The notes beneath the pieces were generated by a model, which did no database searches, was not told the DNA's origin, and was given only the letters and a program-made list of their open reading frames with translations. Shown piece after piece: positions 46,585 to 54,271 of a stretch of 64,000 bases of DNA (position 1 is the first letter of the stretch; the number at the start of each line of letters is the position of its first letter). The translations under genes were made by a program, and so were the position numbers. The DNA comes from Streptomyces glaucescens (GTDB lineage Bacteria > Actinomycetota > Actinomycetes > Streptomycetales > Streptomycetaceae), in contig NZ_CP009438.1 in NCBI RefSeq assembly GCF_000761215.1, positions 2,747,501 to 2,811,500 on the forward strand, given 5' to 3'.

Positions 46585-47679
46585 GTGTCCCTGTCCGCCG
46601 TCCCACTGGCCGCCGGCCCCTCGCCGTCGCCGTCCCCCTCGCAGACGACGGCCCCGAAGGTGCCCACGCTCCAGGACGCCCAGCAGAGCGCGAGCAACGC
46701 CGCCGGCTGGGTCGAGGAGAACTGGTCCACGTGGCTCGCGATCGGCCTGCAGGTGCTGCTGATCGCGGTGATCGCGGTAGTGCTGAGAATGGCCGTGCGG
46801 CGGGCGATCACCAAGCTGATAGACCGGATGAACCGCACCGCGCAGGCGGTCGACGGCACCGCGATCGGCGGCCTGCTGGTGAACGTCGAGCGCCGTCGGC
46901 AGCGGTCGCAGGCGATCGGCTCGGTACTGCGTTCGGTGGCGAGCTTCGTGATCCTCGGCACCGCGGCCCTGATGATCCTCGGCACCTTCCGGATCAACCT
47001 CGCGCCACTGCTGGCGTCGGCGGGTGTCGCGGGTGTGGCGATCGGTTTCGGCGCCCGCAACCTGGTCACGGACTTCCTGTCCGGCGTGTTCATGATCCTT
47101 GAGGACCAGTACGGGGTCGGCGACCAGATCGACGTCGGCGTGGCCTCCGGCGAGGTCATCGAGGTCGGTCTGCGGGTGACCAAGCTGCGCGGCGACAACG
47201 GCGAGATCTGGTACGTCCGCAACGGCGAGGTCAAGCGGGTCGGCAACCTCTCCCAGGGCTGGGCCACCGCGGGCGTCGACGTCACCGTCCGGCCCTCGGA
47301 GGACCTGGACCACGTCAAGGCGGTGCTCAGCCAGGTCGGCGAAACGATGGGCAAGGAAGAGCCCTGGAACGAGATGCTGTGGGGCCCGGTGGAGATCCTG
47401 GGCCTGGACAGCCTGCTGCTGGACTCCATGGTCGTGCGGCTGTCGGCGAAGACCATGCCGGGCAAGTCCCTCACCATCGAGCGGGAGCTGCGCTGGCGGA
47501 TCAAGCGGGCTTTCGACGCGGAGGGCATCCGGATCGTCGGCGGGCTGCCGGCCCAGCCCGACGGGGAGGCGGAGAGCGACCCGACGGCGGGCATGGCACC
47601 CCCGTCGGCGTACGCCAGCACGACGTCCCCGCAGTCGGCGGCGGCGTCCCCGCTGACTCCGCCGAGCACCGCGAAGTAG
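46585..47679 (+). CDS. Small-conductance mechanosensitive channel (MscS family)
   Basis: A 364-residue membrane channel that opens under membrane tension to release solutes on hypo-osmotic shock. After an extracytoplasmic Ser/Pro-rich N-terminus (PSPSPSPSQTTAPK), TM1 is TWLAIGLQVLLIAVIAVVLRMAV, TM2 is SVASFVILGTAALMILGTF and the pore-lining TM3 is LLASAGVAGVAIGFGARNLVTDFLSGVFMILEDQYGVGD, the MscS signature with its Gly/Ala pattern. The cytoplasmic beta-domain (DVGVASGEVIEVGLRVTKLR, VRNGEVKRVGNLSQGW) follows. The GTG at 46585 has GGAGG upstream. The C-terminal tail is Ser/Thr/Pro-rich. It is monocistronic with its own terminator. Confidence 0.92.
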   Translation: MSLSAVPLAAGPSPSPSPSQTTAPKVPTLQDAQQSASNAAGWVEENWSTWLAIGLQVLLIAVIAVVLRMAVRRAITKLIDRMNRTAQAVDGTAIGGLLVNVERRRQRSQAIGSVLRSVASFVILGTAALMILGTFRINLAPLLASAGVAGVAIGFGARNLVTDFLSGVFMILEDQYGVGDQIDVGVASGEVIEVGLRVTKLRGDNGEIWYVRNGEVKRVGNLSQGWATAGVDVTVRPSEDLDHVKAVLSQVGETMGKEEPWNEMLWGPVEILGLDSLLLDSMVVRLSAKTMPGKSLTIERELRWRIKRAFDAEGIRIVGGLPAQPDGEAESDPTAGMAPPSAYASTTSPQSAAASPLTPPSTAK

Positions 47680-47711
47680 CCGTGTCACGGTGAGCGGCCG
47701 CCCCGCGCCCG

Positions 47712-47738
47712 AGGGCCCCTCGAAGCGAGGGGCCCTTT
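47712..47738 (+). terminator. Intrinsic terminator of the MscS gene
   Basis: A perfect 11-bp stem (47712-47722 with 47726-47736), AAG triloop, followed by TT. Confidence 0.8.
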
Positions 47739-47744
47739 GCCTTG

Positions 47745-47910
47745 CGGCCCGCCCCGGTTCCCCTGACGCCCCGTTCCTGTGGCACCTGGCGGCCCGCCCC
47801 GGCTCTCCCGACGGCCGGTCCCTGCTCGCATGACGGCCTGTCCCGGTTCTCTTGTCGGCCTGTCCCTGTTCTCTTGTCGGCCTGTCCCTGCTCTCTTGAC
47901 GGCCCGTTCC
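47745..47910. repeat. 22-bp degenerate tandem repeat, about 7.5 copies
   Basis: Units start at 47745, 47767, 47790, 47812, 47834, 47856, 47878 and 47900 (partial), all 22 bp apart except one 23-bp step. Consensus is near CGGCCYGTCCCNGYTCTCYTGA. The copies at 47834-47899 are almost identical and the earlier ones diverged. The period is not a multiple of three and there are no spacers, so this is neither coding nor CRISPR. Confidence 0.85.
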
Positions 47911-47939
47911 GGGCGGCGCTAGCTTCGCCGCAGACCGAC

Positions 47940-47952
47940 AGGAAACCTTCCT
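47940..47952 (+). promoter_or_regulatory. Inverted repeat upstream of the ROK regulator
   Basis: AGGAA-ACC-TTCCT (47940-47952), 35 bp before the ROK start codon. It resembles the AGGAA/TTCCT palindrome reported as operator for the chitosanase regulator CsnR in Streptomyces, so autoregulation is plausible. Confidence 0.55.
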
Positions 47953-47986
47953 AACAAAAGGGGGGTTCGGCCGGACAGGGAGACCC

Positions 47987-49183
47987 ATGGCAGGCACCCC
48001 GCGCGTCCTGCGCGCCATGAACGACCGCGCCGCCCTGGACCTCCTCCTGGAGCACGGCACCCTCTCCCGTACCCGCATCGGCAAGCTCACCGGCCTGTCC
48101 AAGCCCACCGCCTCCCAGCTCCTCGCCCGCCTGGAGGCCGCCGGACTCGTCCTCGCGACCGGCACCAGCGAGGGCCGCCCCGGCCCCGGCGCCCGGCTCT
48201 ACGCGCTCAACCCGGCCGCCGCCCACGCCGCCGGCCTCGACGTCACCCCCGACCGCATCCGCGCCGCCGTCGCCGACATCACCGGCCGCACCGTCGGCAC
48301 GCACGAGGTGCGCGCCCCCACGCGGCGCGCGGACCGCCCGCCCGTCGTACGGCAGGTCACCGACGCCCTCGACGGGGCCGTGAAGGCCGCCGGGCTCACC
48401 CGGGACGACATCCACCGGCTGGTGATCGGCACCCCCGGCGCCTTCGACCCGAACACCGGACGCCTGCGGTACGCCTCCCACCTGCCGGGCTGGCACTCCC
48501 CCACGCTGCTCGGCGACCTCGCCGCCGCGCTGCCGATGCCGGTCGAGTACGAGAACGACGTCAACCTCGTCGCCGTCGCCGAGCAGCGCCTCGGCGCCGC
48601 CCGCGGCCACGACGACTTCGTCCTGCTGTGGAACCAGGAAGGGCTCGGCGCCGCCCTCGTCCTCGGCGGCCGGCTGCACCGCGGCTGGACCGGCGGCGCC
48701 GGCGAGGTCGGCTTCCTGCCGGTGCCGGGCGCCCCCCTGGTCCGCCAGGTCGGGAAGGCGGGCAGCGGCGGCTACCAGGAGCTGGCGGGCTCCCAGGCGC
48801 TCGTGGCGCTGGCCCGCGAGGCCGGCCTGGCGGCGCCCACCGGATCCCCCGCCGAGACCGCCGCCGCCCTGCTGGCGAGCGCCGCCCGGCACCCCGGCGA
48901 CGAGCGCCACCAGCGGCTGCTGCGGGCCTACGCGACCCGGCTCGCCACCGGTCTCGCCTCCCTGGTCTCCGTCCTCGACCCGGAACTCGTCGTCCTCAGC
49001 GGCACCTCCCTCACCAGCGGCGGGGAGCCGCTGCGCGCCCTGGTCGAGGCCGAACTGGCGGACCTGGCCGCGGTCCGGCCCCGGCTGGTCACCGGCGACG
49101 TCACCGAGCACCCCGTCCTGCGCGGCGCCCTGGAGAGCGCCCTCGCGGCCACCCGCGACGAGGTCTTCGACACCTCCCGCTGA
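47987..49183 (+). CDS. csnR: ROK-family transcriptional regulator, CsnR-like
   Basis: A 398-residue repressor of the ROK (repressor, ORF, kinase) group. The N-terminal winged helix (residues 8-62) is LRAMNDRAALDLLLEHGTLSRTRIGKLTGLSKPTASQLLARLEAAGLV; the rest is the actin-like sugar-binding fold, with ENDVNLVAVAEQRLG and GLGAALVLGGRLHRGWTGGAGEVGF. The canonical ROK zinc CxCG motif is not present after GGAGEVGFLP, and catalytic kinase residues are not expected. Downstream lie a GH4 enzyme and a sugar kinase, as in the csn cluster of S. coelicolor/S. lividans, where the ROK protein CsnR responds to chitosan-derived glucosamine oligomers. The symbol rests on that context and on the upstream palindrome. 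Confidence 0.75.
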   Translation: MAGTPRVLRAMNDRAALDLLLEHGTLSRTRIGKLTGLSKPTASQLLARLEAAGLVLATGTSEGRPGPGARLYALNPAAAHAAGLDVTPDRIRAAVADITGRTVGTHEVRAPTRRADRPPVVRQVTDALDGAVKAAGLTRDDIHRLVIGTPGAFDPNTGRLRYASHLPGWHSPTLLGDLAAALPMPVEYENDVNLVAVAEQRLGAARGHDDFVLLWNQEGLGAALVLGGRLHRGWTGGAGEVGFLPVPGAPLVRQVGKAGSGGYQELAGSQALVALAREAGLAAPTGSPAETAAALLASAARHPGDERHQRLLRAYATRLATGLASLVSVLDPELVVLSGTSLTSGGEPLRALVEAELADLAAVRPRLVTGDVTEHPVLRGALESALAATRDEVFDTSR

Positions 49184-49359
49184 CCGGCCCCCGCCCCCTC
49201 GCTCCGTACCTCCGCACCTCCGCGCCCAGGGCGACCTCGCCGTGCCCGGAACACGCAGGCAAGGTCGCCGTCCCGTGTCCGCCCCCCCGCCCCGCCCGCC
49301 TCCGTCCGGACGGCGCTCCGCGAGGGCGTCACCTCACCGAAGTGAAGGGACAGCACCGT

Positions 49360-50628
49360 ATGAAACTCACCGTGGTCGGCGGCGGTTCGACCTACACGCC
49401 CGAACTGGCCGACGGCTTCGCCCGGCTCAGGGACACCCTGCCCGTCGACGAACTCGTCCTGGCCGACCCGGCGGCGGACCGCCTGGAGCTGGTGGGCGGA
49501 CTCGCCCGGCGCATCTTCGCCCGCCAGGGGCACCCCGGCCGGATCGTCACCACCTCCGACCTCGACGCGGCCGTGGACGGCGCGGACGCGGTCCTCCTCC
49601 AGCTGCGCGTCGGCGGCCAGGCGGCCCGCGAACAGGACGAGACCTGGCCGCTGAGCTGCGGCTGCGTCGGCCAGGAGACCACCGGGGCGGGCGGCCTCGC
49701 CAAGGCCCTGCGTACCGTCCCGGTGGTCCTGGACATCGCCGAACGCGTCCGCCGCGCCAGCCCCGGGGCGTGGATCATCGACTTCACCAACCCGGTCGGC
49801 ATCGTCACCCGCGCCCTGCTCGGGGCCGGGCACAAGGCGGTCGGGCTGTGCAACGTGGCGATCGGACTCCAGCGCAGGTTCGCGGCGCTGCTGGGCGTCA
49901 CCCCCGCCGAGGTCCACCTCGACCACGTCGGCCTCAACCACCTCACCTGGGAGACCGCCGTGCGCCTGCACGGCCCCGGCGGCGAGGACGTACTGCCCCG
50001 GCTGCTCAGCCGGCACGGCGACGCCGTCGCCGCCGACCTGCGCCTGCCCCGCGCCCTCCTGGACCGCCTGGGCGTGGTGCCGTCGTACTACCTGCGCTAC
50101 TACTACGCCCACGACGAGGTCGTACGGGAACTGCGCGGCAAGCCCTCCCGGGCGGCGGAAGTGGCCGCCATGGAACGGGAGCTGCTCGGCCTGTACGCCG
50201 ACCCGGCCCTGGACACCAAGCCGGACCTGCTCGCCCGGCGCGGCGGCGCGTACTACTCGGAGGCGGCTGTGGACCTGGCGGCGGCCCTGCTGCGCGACGC
50301 CGGCAGCCCGCACCAGGTCGTCAACACGTACAACCGGGGCACCCTGCCCTTCCTCCCCGACGACGCGGTGATCGAGGTTCCGGCGGCGCTGCGGGCCGGC
50401 GCCGCCCCCGCCCCGCTGCCCGTGGCCCCGGTCGACCCGCTCCACGCGGGCCTGATCGCGAATGTCACCGCGTACGAGCACCTGGCGCTGGACGCCGCCC
50501 TGCACGGCGGGCGCGACCGCGTCTTCCGGGCCCTCCTCGCGCACCCCCTGATCGGCCAGTACGACTACGCCGACGCCCTCACCGACCAGCTGATCGCACA
50601 CAACCGGGAGTACCTGGCGTGGGCCTGA
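49360..50628 (+). CDS. csnH: GH4-family NAD-dependent glycosidase (6-phospho-beta-glucosidase type)
   Basis: A 422-residue cytoplasmic enzyme of glycoside hydrolase family 4, which cleaves (phospho)glycosides by a redox-elimination mechanism needing NAD and a divalent metal. The N-terminal Rossmann motif is VGGGSTYTPEL; metal ligands are the Cys of VGLCNVAIG and the His of GLNHLTW; YYYAH contributes the conserved Tyr. DFTNPVGIV is a further signature. GAAGGGA precedes the ATG by about 9 nt. Its last 10 nt overlap the kinase gene. With the ROK regulator and kinase it probably degrades amino-sugar or cello-type disaccharides; the csnH name is tentative. Confidence 0.85.
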   Translation: MKLTVVGGGSTYTPELADGFARLRDTLPVDELVLADPAADRLELVGGLARRIFARQGHPGRIVTTSDLDAAVDGADAVLLQLRVGGQAAREQDETWPLSCGCVGQETTGAGGLAKALRTVPVVLDIAERVRRASPGAWIIDFTNPVGIVTRALLGAGHKAVGLCNVAIGLQRRFAALLGVTPAEVHLDHVGLNHLTWETAVRLHGPGGEDVLPRLLSRHGDAVAADLRLPRALLDRLGVVPSYYLRYYYAHDEVVRELRGKPSRAAEVAAMERELLGLYADPALDTKPDLLARRGGAYYSEAAVDLAAALLRDAGSPHQVVNTYNRGTLPFLPDDAVIEVPAALRAGAAPAPLPVAPVDPLHAGLIANVTAYEHLALDAALHGGRDRVFRALLAHPLIGQYDYADALTDQLIAHNREYLAWA

Positions 50629-51590
50629 CCGCATCCGTCCTCGCCGTCGACGCGGGCAACAGCAAGACCGACGTGGCGGTCGTCGCCGCCGACGGCACCC
50701 TTCTCGGCACGGCCCGCGGCGGCGGCTTCCGCCCGCCCGCCGTCGGCCTGGACGCCGCGATGACCGCGCTGGCCGGACCGGTGGAGCGCGCGCTCGCCGC
50801 CGCGGGCGTCACCTCCGTCCCCCACGTCTCGGCCTGCCTCGCCAACGCCGACCTCCCCGTCGAGGAGGAGACCCTCACCGCCGCCCTGCACGCCCGCGCG
50901 TGGGGCACCACCACCGAGGTCCGCAACGACACCTTCGCCCTGCTGCGCGCCGGAGTCACCGAGCCCCTCGGGGTGGCCGTTGTCTGCGGCGCCGGCATCA
51001 ACTGCGTCGGCATGCGTCCCGACGGCCGTACCGCCCGCTTCCCCGCACTCGGCCGGATCTCCGGGGACTGGGGCGGCGGCTGGGGGCTGTCCGAGGAGGC
51101 CATGTTCCACGCGGCCCGCGCGGAGGACGGCCGCGGCGCTCCCACCCTGCTGGCCACCGCCCTGCCCGCCCACTTCGGCCTGCCCAGCATGTACGCGCTC
51201 ATCGAGGCCCTGCACCTCGGCCGCCTGCCGCAGGCCCGCCGCCACGAACTCGCCCCCGTCCTCTTCGCCACCGCCGCCTCCGGCGACCGGGTGGCCCGCT
51301 CCCTGGTCGACCGTCTCGCCGACGAGATCGTCACCATGGCGGTCGTCGCCCTCACCCGGCTCGACCTGCTGGCCGAGGAGACCCCGGTGGTGCTGGGCGG
51401 CGGCATCCTCGCCGCCCGGCATCCGCACCTGGACTCCGCCGTCCGCGCCCTGCTCTCCGAGCGGGCCCCGAGGGCGGTGCCCCAGGTCGTCACGGCCCGC
51501 CCGGTCCTGGGCGCGGCGCTGCTGGGCCTGGACCGCACCGGCGCACCGCCGGACGCCCGGGCCCGTCTGCGGAGCCACTTCGGATGCTGA
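50619..51590 (+). CDS. csnK: BadF/BadG-type N-acetylglucosamine/glucosamine kinase-like protein
   Basis: A 323-residue ASKHA-fold kinase. The phosphate-1 motif is VLAVDAGNSKTDVAVV, the phosphate-2/connect region is GVAVVCGAGINCVG and the adenosine motif is VVLGGGIL. EVRNDTFALLRAG contains the likely catalytic Asp. This is the BadF/BadG/BcrA/BcrD family branch that includes N-acetylglucosamine kinases. The GTG start at 50619 overlaps the GH4 gene by 10 nt and has GGGAG upstream, so the two are coupled: GH4 would release a sugar and this kinase phosphorylate it. In the known csn cluster the kinase acts on glucosamine. Actual substrate unproven. Confidence 0.78.
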   Translation: MGLTASVLAVDAGNSKTDVAVVAADGTLLGTARGGGFRPPAVGLDAAMTALAGPVERALAAAGVTSVPHVSACLANADLPVEEETLTAALHARAWGTTTEVRNDTFALLRAGVTEPLGVAVVCGAGINCVGMRPDGRTARFPALGRISGDWGGGWGLSEEAMFHAARAEDGRGAPTLLATALPAHFGLPSMYALIEALHLGRLPQARRHELAPVLFATAASGDRVARSLVDRLADEIVTMAVVALTRLDLLAEETPVVLGGGILAARHPHLDSAVRALLSERAPRAVPQVVTARPVLGAALLGLDRTGAPPDARARLRSHFGC

Positions 51591-51814
51591 GGAGGGGAGC
51601 GGGAGCGGCGGCGCAGGCGGGGCGCGGGGCGGGGCGGCCGGCCGGGGCGTGCACGCCCGCGCGGGGAACCGAACCGCGCCCACCGGCGTATTCCCTGCGG
51701 GGAGAGGTGTGACGTCGCACGCTGCGATCCGATCAAGATCCAGGGAAGGCCGGTGCGGATGCCGGCCCGGGCGGCGATACTTGCGGCGACAGATGACCAT
51801 GGGGGAGGTCAAGC

Positions 51815-53200
51815 GTGAGCGTGACACACACGCGCAACGGCACCGCGGCACCGCCGGCGAAGGCGCCCGCGGCCCCGCGCCGCACCGCGTTCGCCGAAGG
51901 CGTGGACCGGCTCCGCGCGGCCGCCACCACGGAACCCGGCCGGCTGCGCGTCATCGGCGCCGTCCTCGCCCTCCTCGTCGTCGCCTTCGGCGCCGCCACC
52001 GCCTGGCAGACCACGGCCCGCTCCGCCGCCGCCGACGACGTCCTGCACAACAGCCAGCCCCTCACCTCCGCCGCCGCCGACATCTACCGCTCCCTCGCGG
52101 ACGCCAACACCGCCGCCTCCAGCGGTTTCCTCGCCGGCGGCCAGGAGACCCAGGCCGACCGCGACCGCTACGAGAAGGACATCCGCACCGCCGCCGCCAA
52201 GCTGGTCACCGCGGCGAACAGCTCCGACCCGGACTCCCCGTCCGCCCGGACCATCGCCGAACTCAACCGGCTCCTGCCCGAGTACAAGGGCCTGATCGAG
52301 CGCGCCCGCGCCAACAACCGCCAGGGCTACCCCCTCGGCGGCGCCTACCTGCGCTACGCGAACGACAAGATGCAGACGGAGATGCTCCCGGCCGCCGAGG
52401 ACCTGTACACGTCGGAGAACCGCCGCCTGCGTGCGGACTACGCCGACGCCACCCCCTACCCGTGGGCGGCCATCGCCCTCGGCGTCGCCGCGCTCGCCGC
52501 CCTCGCCTGGGCCCAGCACCGCACCTACCGCCGCACCAACCGGGTCCTCAACCACGGCCTGGTCGCCGCCACCGCGGCCACCACCGTCGTCCTGGTCTGG
52601 CTCGTCGTCGGCCACGCCGTCGCCCGCGCCGGCCTGAACGACTCCTACGACCACGGCATCCGCTCCCTCGACGTGCTGCACGACGCCCGCATCGCCTCCC
52701 TCAAGGCCCGCGGCAACGAGAACCTGACCCTGGTCAACCGCGGCGCCGAGACCGTCGAGACCGCACCCGGGACGTTCGCCGACAAGTTCGACGTGGCGTA
52801 CCAGGCGTCGATGAAGGACCTCGCCGACGGCCTGGCCCGGGCCGCCGACCTGGCCGACGACGACGCGGGCGCCCGGCCCGTGCGGGCCGCCACCGGCAAC
52901 ATGGACGCCTGGCGGGACCGCCACCGGCAGGCCCGCGACGCCGACGACGCCGGTGACTACCAGGCGGCCCTCGACAAGGTCATCGGCGCGAAGGGCGACG
53001 AGCCGACCGGAGAGTGCTTCGACAACGTCGACCACCACCTCCAGACCGCCATCGCGCACGAGGAACGCGAGTTCGCGCGGTCGGCCGGCGACGGCCGGGA
53101 CGCGATGACCGGCCTGGCCGCCGGTGCCGCGGTGCTCGCCCTGCTGGGCGCGGCGGCGGCGGTGCTGGGCATCGGCCGCAGGCTGTCGGAGTACCGGTGA
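51815..53200 (+). CDS. glnX: Four-TM membrane sensor protein, GlnX-like
   Basis: A 461-residue membrane protein with four helices at about 46-68, 215-235, 248-270 and 430-452. Between TM1-TM2 and TM3-TM4 lie two helical extracytoplasmic domains of about 145 and 160 residues, each rich in Ala/Asp helices like four-helix-bundle sensor domains (DVLHNSQPLTSAAADIYRSL and LDVLHDARIASLKARGNENL). Size, topology and position between a ROK/kinase cluster and a GlnH-like gene match mycobacterial GlnX, the adaptor that passes a signal from binding protein GlnH to kinase PknG. GTG start with GGGGGAGG upstream. There is no cytoplasmic enzymatic domain. Assignment rests mainly on topology and gene order. 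Confidence 0.75.
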   Translation: MSVTHTRNGTAAPPAKAPAAPRRTAFAEGVDRLRAAATTEPGRLRVIGAVLALLVVAFGAATAWQTTARSAAADDVLHNSQPLTSAAADIYRSLADANTAASSGFLAGGQETQADRDRYEKDIRTAAAKLVTAANSSDPDSPSARTIAELNRLLPEYKGLIERARANNRQGYPLGGAYLRYANDKMQTEMLPAAEDLYTSENRRLRADYADATPYPWAAIALGVAALAALAWAQHRTYRRTNRVLNHGLVAATAATTVVLVWLVVGHAVARAGLNDSYDHGIRSLDVLHDARIASLKARGNENLTLVNRGAETVETAPGTFADKFDVAYQASMKDLADGLARAADLADDDAGARPVRAATGNMDAWRDRHRQARDADDAGDYQAALDKVIGAKGDEPTGECFDNVDHHLQTAIAHEEREFARSAGDGRDAMTGLAAGAAVLALLGAAAAVLGIGRRLSEYR

Positions 53201-53238
53201 GAGGGGGGCCGGTGGAAGGGCTGCCGGTGAGTGGGGGC

Positions 53239-54261
53239 ATGAGGATGTACGCACGACGGGTGCGGGCCGGCCTGCGGGGCTGGGGCGGCGTGGGCGCGAT
53301 GGCCCTGCTCTGCGCCCTGGCGGTGGCCTTCGCCCTGCTGCTGCCGCACACCCAGGACCAGCCGGCCGCCGGCACCGGGGCCGGCGGCCGGGGCGGCGCG
53401 CACGGCACCCTCGCGAAGGCCGACGCCTGCGCGGACCCGGAGGCGCAGAGCCCGTCCCCGGCCGCCGTCGAGGGCCCGGCGATCGCGGCCGTCAAGAAGC
53501 GCGGCTACCTCTCCGTCGGCGTCGACCAGAACAGCTTCCGCTGGGGCTACCGCGACCCCAACAGCACCGCCGAGACGGTCGAGCTGGAGGGCTTCGACAT
53601 CGATCTCGCCCGCCGGATCGCCCGGGAGCTGCTCGGCTCCCCCGACCGGATCCGCTTCAAGGCCATCCCCACCAACCAGCGGGTGCCCGCGATCCGCAGC
53701 GGCCAGGTCGACATGGTGGTCCGCACCATGACCATCACCTGCGCCCGTCTGAAGGACGTCGCCTTCTCCGCCCCGTACTTCCTCACCGGCCAGCAGGTCC
53801 TCGCGCCGAAGTCCTCCCCGGTGGAGGGGTACGACGACACCCTCGCCGGCAAGCGGCTCTGCTCGGCTGCGGGTTCGACGGCGTACGAGAAGCTGGCCGC
53901 GGACCGCGCGTCCGGGAACCTGCCCGCCTCCGCGGACATCTCCACCACCGTGCCGAACCAGCTCGACTGCCTCGTCAGGCTGCAACTGGGCCAGGTGGAC
54001 GCGGTGGTGACGGACAGCGCCCTCGCCGCCAGCCAGGCCGCGCAGGACCCCACGGTGGAGCTGAAGGGCGAGCGCTTCACCACGGAGTACTACGGCGTGG
54101 CGATGAAGAAGGACGCCACCGATCTGGTACGCCGGGTCAACCGGATACTGGAGGACTACCGCCGGGACGGCGGGTGGAAGGCGTCGTACGACAAGTGGCT
54201 GTCGCCGACGCTGGGTAGGGACTCCGAGTCGGCGACCCCGCCGACGCCGCGTTACAAGTAG
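53239..54261 (+). CDS. glnH: Extracytoplasmic glutamate/aspartate-type binding protein, GlnH-like
   Basis: A 340-residue solute-binding protein (SBP family 3). After a membrane segment (GAMALLCALAVAFALLLPH) comes the two-lobe fold: KKRGYLSVGVDQNSFRWGYRD, LEGFDIDLARRIARELLG, NQRVPAIRSGQVDMVVRTMTITCARLKDVAFSAPYFLTGQQVL, and VRLQLGQVDAVVTDSALAA. These are glutamate/glutamine-binding motifs. I see no good lipobox, so anchoring by an uncleaved helix is likely, unlike mycobacterial GlnH, which is a lipoprotein. No ABC permease or ATPase adjoins, which fits a sensing rather than uptake role. ATG 53239 is chosen; an in-frame GTG at 53197 would overlap the glnX stop. Confidence 0.82.
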   Translation: MRMYARRVRAGLRGWGGVGAMALLCALAVAFALLLPHTQDQPAAGTGAGGRGGAHGTLAKADACADPEAQSPSPAAVEGPAIAAVKKRGYLSVGVDQNSFRWGYRDPNSTAETVELEGFDIDLARRIARELLGSPDRIRFKAIPTNQRVPAIRSGQVDMVVRTMTITCARLKDVAFSAPYFLTGQQVLAPKSSPVEGYDDTLAGKRLCSAAGSTAYEKLAADRASGNLPASADISTTVPNQLDCLVRLQLGQVDAVVTDSALAASQAAQDPTVELKGERFTTEYYGVAMKKDATDLVRRVNRILEDYRRDGGWKASYDKWLSPTLGRDSESATPPTPRYK

Positions 54262-54271
54262 AGGGGTGATC

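Noticed and set aside
47742..47954. A 70-codon plus-strand frame over the 22-bp repeats
   Set aside because: The repeat period is not a multiple of three, so the peptide does not repeat, and there is no ribosome site.
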